From the NCBI GenBank assembly GCA_034663635.1, contig JAXDJH010000023.1:1-64000 (forward strand): a stretch of 64,000 bases of DNA. Reading direction: 5' to 3'. The DNA is from JAXDJH01 sp034663635. GTDB lineage: Bacteria > Actinomycetota > CADDZG01 > WHSQ01. The notes under the pieces were generated by a model. The model was not told the origin of the DNA. It did not search any database and worked only from the letters and a program-made list of their open reading frames with translations. Positions 58,874 to 64,000 of this stretch are shown in pieces; the stretch's first letter is position 1, and every line of letters starts with the position of its first letter. The position numbers and the translations under genes were made by a program.

Positions 58874-59163
58874 TGAGTTCTCAGGGACCGGCCGACGAGT
58901 GGTCCGGAGGGGGCATTCCGCTTCCTGCAGAGCTCGTTCGAGTCTCGGTGGTGCTCCTCATGGACCCCTACGTCATCAAGGGCGTCGTCCACCTGCCTCC
59001 GGAGGTCGCCCGCTTCTCCGACGCTTGGGAATCCGTCCTCTCAGACAAGCGGATTTTCATCCCGGTCACCGACGCCGAGATCATGCGTGGCTCCGAGACC
59101 GTACTGAAGACGCCGTTCATCCACGTGCGCAAGGCCGACGTGAGGGCCGCTTCGCCTCAATAA
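58870..59163 (+). CDS. Small conserved-looking protein of the prepilin operon
   Basis: A 97-residue soluble protein that starts at an ATG overlapping the previous stop (ATGA). A central stretch (VRVSVVLLMDPYVIKGVVHLPPEVARFSDAWE) reads as beta strands of a small barrel, and ISVTDAE-type turns follow. I do not recognise the family. Position as third gene of the prepilin operon suggests a role in pilus or surface regulation. Confidence 0.7.
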   Translation: MMSSQGPADEWSGGGIPLPAELVRVSVVLLMDPYVIKGVVHLPPEVARFSDAWESVLSDKRIFIPVTDAEIMRGSETVLKTPFIHVRKADVRAASPQ

Positions 59164-59173
59164 GCGTCGATCT

Positions 59174-59845
59174 TCAGAGAGCCGAAGCGGCAGCCTCGTC
59201 CAGCAAGAACGTCGCCGATGGGTGATCTGCCAGTAGTCGCGCGGGGGCCGCGGCCGGGGTTTCGTTTCCGTTGATGACTCGGGCGACGGTTTCTGCCTTA
59301 CCGGCACCCGTGACCAGAAGAAGGATCCGCTTTCCCGCGAGCAGCGCGGGGGGCGTGAGAGTGAGGCCGCCGAGTCCATCGGGGCGATCCACGGGTCTGC
59401 AGTAGCGATCCGTTTCCTCGAGGACCATCGACCCGGGAAACATCGCCCCGACATGCGCGTCGGCCCCCATCCCTAGGAGCACCACGTCCAATCCTCCGGC
59501 CACCAGCGGGGCCATCTCGGAGTGGTATTCGTCCGCTGCGAGATCGGGCGGGTCCTCGCCGCGCATGCGATGAACCGCCTTGGGCTTCACTTGATCGAGC
59601 AACAGATCCCGAGCCATCTTGTAGTTGCTCGCGGGATCCTCCGGATGGACGCAGCGTTCGTCGGAGAACGCGACATCGAGGTCGGCCCAGCGTGCTTCGC
59701 TCCTGGCCAGAAGCGGATAGACCTTCTCCGCGGTGGTGCCACCGGTCAGAACGATCGTGCCGGACCCGGGCAGGGCATCGGCGATCACCGCTGCCGTCTT
59801 CTGAGCCCAGTCCTCGGACGAGAAAACCTCGTAGGTAAAAGCCAT
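59174..59845 (-). CDS. pgl: 6-phosphogluconolactonase
   Basis: A 223-residue enzyme of the DevB/Pgl type, hydrolysing 6-phosphogluconolactone. Motifs are LTGGTTAEKVYPLL, FSDERCVHPEDPASNYKMA and VLLGMGADAHVGAMFPGS. It follows zwf, sharing one base (TGATG), so the first two oxidative pentose phosphate steps are co-produced. gnd is not in the window. Confidence 0.95.
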   Translation of the reverse strand: MAFTYEVFSSEDWAQKTAAVIADALPGSGTIVLTGGTTAEKVYPLLARSEARWADLDVAFSDERCVHPEDPASNYKMARDLLLDQVKPKAVHRMRGEDPPDLAADEYHSEMAPLVAGGLDVVLLGMGADAHVGAMFPGSMVLEETDRYCRPVDRPDGLGGLTLTPPALLAGKRILLLVTGAGKAETVARVINGNETPAAAPARLLADHPSATFLLDEAAASAL

Positions 59846-61308
59846 CAGCTTGGGTCCCTCCAGGTTCGCCGGTCACGGCTGAGGATCTCGTCGGCCGCGC
59901 GCGGCCCCCAGGTCCCCGGCTTGTAGAAGCCCGGGCGCCCACCTTGTGACCAGTGCTCGCGGATCGGATCGACGATCTCCCAAGCCTGTTCGATCTCGTC
60001 GGCTCGGAGGAACAAGGTCGCGTCGCCGAGCATGCAGTCGAGAAGCAGCCGCTCGTAAGCCTCGGGGGTCCCGGATCCGAAGTCTTGCTCGTAGTCGAAC
60101 TCCATATCGACGGTGCGAACCATGATGTCTTGACCGGGAACCTTCGTCCCGAAAGTCAACGAGATCCCCTCGTTGGGCTGGATGCGGATGACGAGCACGT
60201 TGGGGTCGATCTCCTCGACCGCGGTCTTGGCGAACAAGAGATGAGGCACCTCTTTGAACTGGATCGCGATCTCGGTCACTTTCGAGGCGAGCTTCTTGCC
60301 GGTTCGTAGATAGAAGGGAACGTCCGCCCACCGCCAGTTGTCGATCAGCAACTTCATAGCAACGAACGTCTCTGTGGATGAGTTCGGATCGACGTTGTGC
60401 TCGTCGCGGTAACCCTCGTACTGACCGCGGACGGCGATCTCACCGCAGTCGGACGGGGGCCAGCGCCGAACCGCTCTGAGCACCTGGACCTTCTCGTCGC
60501 GGATCGCCGTCGCGTCCCACGCGACCGGCGGCTCCATGCCGACGAGCGTCAACAGCTGCATCAGGTGGTTCTGAGCAACGTCGCGCAGCGCGCCGATCTC
60601 TTCGTAGAACGCGCCGCGTTCTTCGACACCGATGTCTTCGGCGACGGTGATCTGAACGTGATCGACGTAGCGCCGGTTCCAGATCGGTTCGAAGATCGCG
60701 TTGCCGAAGCGAAACACCAAGAGGTTCTGCACCGTCTCCTTGCCAAGGTAGTGATCGATGCGAAAGACCTGGTCCTCGGAAAACGTGGCGGCGATGGTCG
60801 TGTTGAGTTCCTTCGCCGTCTCGAGGTCGACGCCGAATGGTTTCTCGACGACCAACCGGTGATATCCGCCCGTGTCCAACAGGCCATGCTTTCCGATGCC
60901 GTCGGCGATGGTTCCGAAGAAGGTGGGGAGAGTGGCCAGGTACCAGACGCGATTGCCTTGCGTTCCGTTGCGCTCATCGATCTCGTCGAGCAGCTCTTTC
61001 AGATTCTTGAACAGGCCCGGATCGTTCACGTCGCCGGGGACATAAAAGATGTCGCGACCTATCGCGTCCCACGTTTCCTCTGTTGGTTTGATCCGCGAGA
61101 ACTTCTCGATGTCCGACCGCACGTCGGCGGCGAACTCGTCGTGAGTCATCTCGGTGCGAGAGGTTCCGATGATCGCCGTCCGCTCCGGGATGTGGCCTTC
61201 CAGCTGCAGGTTGTGAAGTGCGGGGAAGAGCTTGCGACTGGCGAGGTCGCCCGACGCTCCGAAAATGACTACGGCGCAGGGATCCGGCTTGTGACTGATT
61301 ACGCCCAC
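59845..61308 (-). CDS. zwf: Glucose-6-phosphate dehydrogenase
   Basis: A 487-residue enzyme producing NADPH. Visible are the coenzyme motif GASGDLASRKLFPAL, the substrate motif RIDHYLGKE and the EKPFG stretch. Full length for the family. It overlaps the alpha/beta hydrolase gene by ten bases and pgl by one. Confidence 0.97.
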   Translation of the reverse strand: MGVISHKPDPCAVVIFGASGDLASRKLFPALHNLQLEGHIPERTAIIGTSRTEMTHDEFAADVRSDIEKFSRIKPTEETWDAIGRDIFYVPGDVNDPGLFKNLKELLDEIDERNGTQGNRVWYLATLPTFFGTIADGIGKHGLLDTGGYHRLVVEKPFGVDLETAKELNTTIAATFSEDQVFRIDHYLGKETVQNLLVFRFGNAIFEPIWNRRYVDHVQITVAEDIGVEERGAFYEEIGALRDVAQNHLMQLLTLVGMEPPVAWDATAIRDEKVQVLRAVRRWPPSDCGEIAVRGQYEGYRDEHNVDPNSSTETFVAMKLLIDNWRWADVPFYLRTGKKLASKVTEIAIQFKEVPHLLFAKTAVEEIDPNVLVIRIQPNEGISLTFGTKVPGQDIMVRTVDMEFDYEQDFGSGTPEAYERLLLDCMLGDATLFLRADEIEQAWEIVDPIREHWSQGGRPGFYKPGTWGPRAADEILSRDRRTWRDPS

Positions 61309-62105
61309 ACCTCATCGAGGAAGTCGTTGATCAGATCCGACAGCCGATTCGGTGGGAATCGGAGCTCGAAGAACGAGTTCGCCTGGACGAGTTCGCTGTT
61401 GCGAAGCTCTCGACTCAGCGCTTCGGCGTCGGAGAACGGATGAAGCATGTCCCGGTTGTGTCCCATGATCAGCGACGGGACTTCGATCTTCTCCCGCTCG
61501 TCGGGGTGGGGTGCGATCCGCCCCGTCAGGATTCCATGCAGGACGGCCGCGGATGCGATGGGCTCGCGCGCGAGAGTCTCGAGGCCGACATCGCCGTAGA
61601 GCGAAAGGCCTCTCGGGATCCGTGACACGAGACGGCCGAACGCCTCCATGATCCCCGCGGCCTGCGCGTAAGCGACGAGAAGCGGCAGGAAGAGCCCACC
61701 TGCGAACGGTGTCGCGCGCTCCAGGACCGGCATCTCGATGAACAACGCCTTGCACCGTTCCGGAGCGTGATTGGCGACCTCAAGGGTGACGTTGGCTCCG
61801 AGCGATGTCCCCCCGATGACCGACTCGCCGATGTCGAGGTGATCGAGGAGGCCCACTACCTGGCGGCCGAACAGCTCCATCGAGTAGTAGCGCGAGTGCT
61901 TGGGCTTGTCGCTCTCGCCATGTCCGAGGAGGTCGATCAGGATGACCCGGTTCCCGCGGGCCGCGAGAGCGTCGGCGAGGGGGTAGTGATGCCTGCGGGG
62001 GAGCAACAGCCCGTGGATCAGAACTATGGGCCGATCGGCCGCTCCCTGCCTCCGCCCGCGCTGTTCGAACGCGATCTTGAAACCGTCGTAATGGAAGTTA
62101 GCCAC
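61299..62105 (-). CDS. Alpha/beta-hydrolase fold protein
   Basis: A 268-residue alpha/beta hydrolase. The oxyanion HG (LIHGLLLPR), GHGESD and the nucleophile elbow GGTSLGAN with Ser are seen. A late acidic position lies in IMGHNRDMLHPFSD. The expected catalytic His in the last loop is not evident: the sequence reads ANSFFELRFPPNRL. Activity may therefore be altered. It begins the operon with zwf and pgl. Substrate is unknown. Confidence 0.82.
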   Translation of the reverse strand: MANFHYDGFKIAFEQRGRRQGAADRPIVLIHGLLLPRRHHYPLADALAARGNRVILIDLLGHGESDKPKHSRYYSMELFGRQVVGLLDHLDIGESVIGGTSLGANVTLEVANHAPERCKALFIEMPVLERATPFAGGLFLPLLVAYAQAAGIMEAFGRLVSRIPRGLSLYGDVGLETLAREPIASAAVLHGILTGRIAPHPDEREKIEVPSLIMGHNRDMLHPFSDAEALSRELRNSELVQANSFFELRFPPNRLSDLINDFLDEVWA

Positions 62106-62135
62106 GCCGCCACATTACCCAGCGGGCTGGGAGGG

Positions 62136-63323
62136 TTAAGCCTGGGGCTGTGCTTCGTTCGCCGCAAGATCCGAGAGCTTCACTGCACCGAAGCGGCAGA
62201 TGGCGGCGGTGACGAGGAAGAGAAGTCCCGCTGCGACCCAGCGCAAACCGTCGGGCGGGATCACTGTCCAAGACGATGACCTCGCTGCGATGTTCTGGGC
62301 TTCGGCCGAGAGCGGAACGCCACCGGACGGAAGGTCGTAGGGAAGCTCTTCCTGATAGGTGCCCCACTCGGGCTCGGTCACGGGCATCGGAGGCAAGCCG
62401 CCGAGCCCGCCGGGGAAGCCCAGCGACAACCCGCCGCTGAACGGAAGTCCCTGCGAACCGATCGATCGGCCGCGAGCTGAGTACGGGTCGCTGCGGAAGC
62501 CGAGGTGCGCCTTCGCCGAGTTGCCGCCTTTGACGGTGCTGTTTCCGAATCCGAAGTTCATGCCATTCCCGCCGCCACCGTTGCCGGAACCCGAACCGGA
62601 TCCATTCCCGTGTCCGCCGGAGCCACCACCGGTGCTGCCGCTTCCGCTGCCGCTGGAAGCCGGGGCCGCGATGGCGACGGCCGCTCCACCCGAAGGTGCG
62701 GAGGCTCGCTGTCCCTGCGAAGGAGAGGCGCGCAGGGCAGTGACTCGGTAGGTGTAGTTGCCGGGAGAGACATCCTCCGAGAACACGGTTCCGTTGACCT
62801 CGCCGACGCTCGAGTAGCCGCCACCTCCGTCGCGCTCGACGCGGTAGCCGGTGATGTCGGGCTCGGGGTTGCTGTTCCAGCTGACCGTCACCGTGCCACC
62901 CGATGCTGAAGTAGCGACGCCGGTGGGGGTCGATGCAGGGTTGTCGACGCGAACCGAGGCAGTGGCCGAGTCGCTGCCGCCGCCGTTGGCCGAAGCAGAC
63001 ACACGGACCGTGTACGAACCGTTCGCGGCGAGGGCGCCGGAAGCGGTCGAGATGGCGGTGTCCCAGGTGTAAGGGAGGTCGGTGTCGGTACGGATGCCGG
63101 AAGGCCTGGCGCTCGCAACGACGACGCCGTCGATGGAGAGCTCGATGCTGTCCACTCCGGTGCTGGCCGATGCGCTGCCGCGCAGTCCGATGGTCCCGTC
63201 GACGATCTGGCCGTCGCCGACCCCGCCGAGGCTGACGCTCACGCCGGGTGCCTGCGCGTGCGCGGGCACGATCGGGATCATCACGGCAGCCGATGCGACA
63301 AGAGCAAGGAGAACGCGTTTCAC
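62136..63323 (-). CDS. Surface protein with Ig/FnIII domains and C-terminal anchor
   Basis: A 395-residue exported protein. A signal peptide (cleavage AHA-Q, about 24) is followed by an immunoglobulin-like domain (about 28-130) and an FnIII domain (about 135-220, SWNSNPEPDITGYRVERDG). A Gly/Ser-rich spacer spans about 230-280. The last 45 residues have one helix and a short tail. No LPxTG motif is visible before it. GTG at 63323 with GGGAG ten bases upstream, overlapping the sortase stop (GTGA). Likely displayed on the surface and paired with the sortase. Confidence 0.84.
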   Translation of the reverse strand: MKRVLLALVASAAVMIPIVPAHAQAPGVSVSLGGVGDGQIVDGTIGLRGSASASTGVDSIELSIDGVVVASARPSGIRTDTDLPYTWDTAISTASGALAANGSYTVRVSASANGGGSDSATASVRVDNPASTPTGVATSASGGTVTVSWNSNPEPDITGYRVERDGGGGYSSVGEVNGTVFSEDVSPGNYTYRVTALRASPSQGQRASAPSGGAAVAIAAPASSGSGSGSTGGGSGGHGNGSGSGSGNGGGGNGMNFGFGNSTVKGGNSAKAHLGFRSDPYSARGRSIGSQGLPFSGGLSLGFPGGLGGLPPMPVTEPEWGTYQEELPYDLPSGGVPLSAEAQNIAARSSSWTVIPPDGLRWVAAGLLFLVTAAICRFGAVKLSDLAANEAQPQA

Positions 63324-63994
63324 GAAGACGTCACTCCCGCTTGTGCGATCGTTTCGTCGGACTTGATGAGCTTGCCTCTGGCCACGATCCGGTAGGCAGC
63401 GCTGCCCTCGGGGTGGCAAGAGGTGAGAGTCAGGAAGTCGCCCTGGGCCGGGTATTCATCGACCGGCGACCAGTCGGCGTCGTCGACGACCCACGGGCGC
63501 TGCATGATCTCGTAGGTGTAGCGGCCGAGAGGCGTCGTGAGGATCACCTTGTCGCCCGGGACCAGTTCGTCCATCCTGTTGAAAGGCTTGCCGTAGGTGG
63601 TGCGGTGGCCGGCGATGGCGACGTTGCCGTGCTGGCCGGGAAGAGGAGTCTCTGGGTAGTGGCCGGCCCCGGCCCTGAGGGCCGAGAGGCTCGTTCCTTC
63701 GACGACGATCACGTCGACGTCGAGTCGGGGGATCTCGAGACGGGTGAGCGGGTCTCCGACGTGGAACGGAACCTTCCCGTACGTCTCGACGCTCGCAGCG
63801 AAGTCACCCTTCAGGCCGTTCTGGATCCGAGCGGCCCACATGTTCGTAGCGAACGGGTAGGCGATGAGAGCGGTTCCTCCGAGAGCCATCACCAGTGCGA
63901 AGACTGTGAGGCTTCGGCGCAAAACCTTGGGGGAGAACTTCTTCAGGCTCAGGGCCTTCGGAAGCTTCGCCTTCGGCATCTCGAACTTCTTCAT
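63320..63994 (-). CDS. Sortase (class E-like)
   Basis: A 224-residue membrane-anchored transpeptidase. An N-terminal helix near 32-52 is followed by the sortase barrel with the catalytic His (VAIAGHRTTYGKPF), Cys (LTLTSCHPEG) and Arg (YRIVARG). The TLTSC form and a Tyr in GHRTTY are typical of actinobacterial class E/D enzymes. The following gene encodes an exported FnIII protein overlapping by four bases, a possible substrate. The start lies six bases from the window edge and may be longer. Confidence 0.9.
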   Translation of the reverse strand: MKKFEMPKAKLPKALSLKKFSPKVLRRSLTVFALVMALGGTALIAYPFATNMWAARIQNGLKGDFAASVETYGKVPFHVGDPLTRLEIPRLDVDVIVVEGTSLSALRAGAGHYPETPLPGQHGNVAIAGHRTTYGKPFNRMDELVPGDKVILTTPLGRYTYEIMQRPWVVDDADWSPVDEYPAQGDFLTLTSCHPEGSAAYRIVARGKLIKSDETIAQAGVTSS

Positions 63995-64000
63995 CGCCTA

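Overview
The window is a 64 kb chromosomal piece of a GC-rich, aerobic, Gram-positive-type bacterium. It most probably comes from a deep-branching member of the Actinomycetota. The evidence is a qcrCAB bcc complex with a di-haem QcrC, next to an aa3 oxidase with the actinobacterial small subunit IV, a stand-alone Lrp-type ligand-binding domain beside qcr, a DosS/DosR-like two-component pair, a PASTA-less PknB-type kinase, a class E-like sortase, many lipoprotein and Tat signals and frequent GTG/TTG starts. I saw no tRNA or rRNA gene, insertion sequence, prophage or CRISPR array.

Layout. 0.1-3.7 kb: a bacterial tyrosine kinase of the exopolysaccharide type, a c-di-GMP riboswitch driving a secreted protein, and a nucleotidyltransferase-fold protein. 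3.7-7.7 kb: a large secreted M6/RTX metallopeptidase followed by a tiny Tat-exported peptide with a cystine-knot cysteine pattern. 7.9-9.9 kb: a lone Ada zinc domain and a compact operon of a MauD-like thioredoxin, a Cys-rich Tat protein resembling a methylamine dehydrogenase light chain, a 25-residue membrane peptide and a membrane protein. 9.9-12.2 kb: UDP-glucose to UDP-xylose. 12.2-17.2 kb: response regulator, secreted protein, phosphodiesterase, LarE, CvpA-CAP fusion. 17.2-22.1 kb: flavodoxin-like reductase, GH9 glycosidase, RtcB, FkbM methyltransferase and a 21-residue membrane peptide. 22.2-24.8 kb: drug-type ABC exporter. 24.8-30.8 kb: respiratory complexes III and IV. 30.8-33.2 kb: APH/HAD pair like the N-terminal half of ACAD10, and a membrane protein.

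33.2-39.3 kb looks like a low-oxygen or redox-stress island: two CBS proteins, a GAF histidine kinase and NarL-type regulator resembling DosS/DosR, a ZIP transporter, a cupredoxin-fused multicopper oxidase and a hemerythrin. GGGCC-centred palindromes lie in front of the CBS and multicopper oxidase genes. 39.3-42.2 kb: Tat-type amine oxidase, YajQ, and a secreted CAP protein. 42.2-46.7 kb: polar amino acid ABC transporter with two binding proteins, led by a ribbon-helix-helix-like gene. 46.8-50.9 kb: peptidoglycan amidase, a second riboswitch-controlled CAP protein and a Ser/Thr kinase. 51-53.5 kb: amidase and a PAS-GGDEF diguanylate cyclase. 53.6-57.7 kb: amt-glnK-glnD. 57.8-59.2 kb: a lone prepilin operon. 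59.2-62.1 kb: oxidative pentose phosphate genes. 62.1-64 kb: FnIII surface protein and sortase.

Cross-links. Second-messenger control recurs: a diguanylate cyclase with an apparent inhibitory site, YajQ, and two class I c-di-GMP aptamers each in front of a secreted protein. Cell-surface functions dominate: three CAP-domain proteins, amidase, sortase, FnIII protein, GH9, M6 peptidase and sugar-nucleotide synthesis. The most novel-looking items are the cystine-knot-like peptide, the MauD/Cys-rich-protein operon, the two riboswitches and the Dos-like island with its palindromes.
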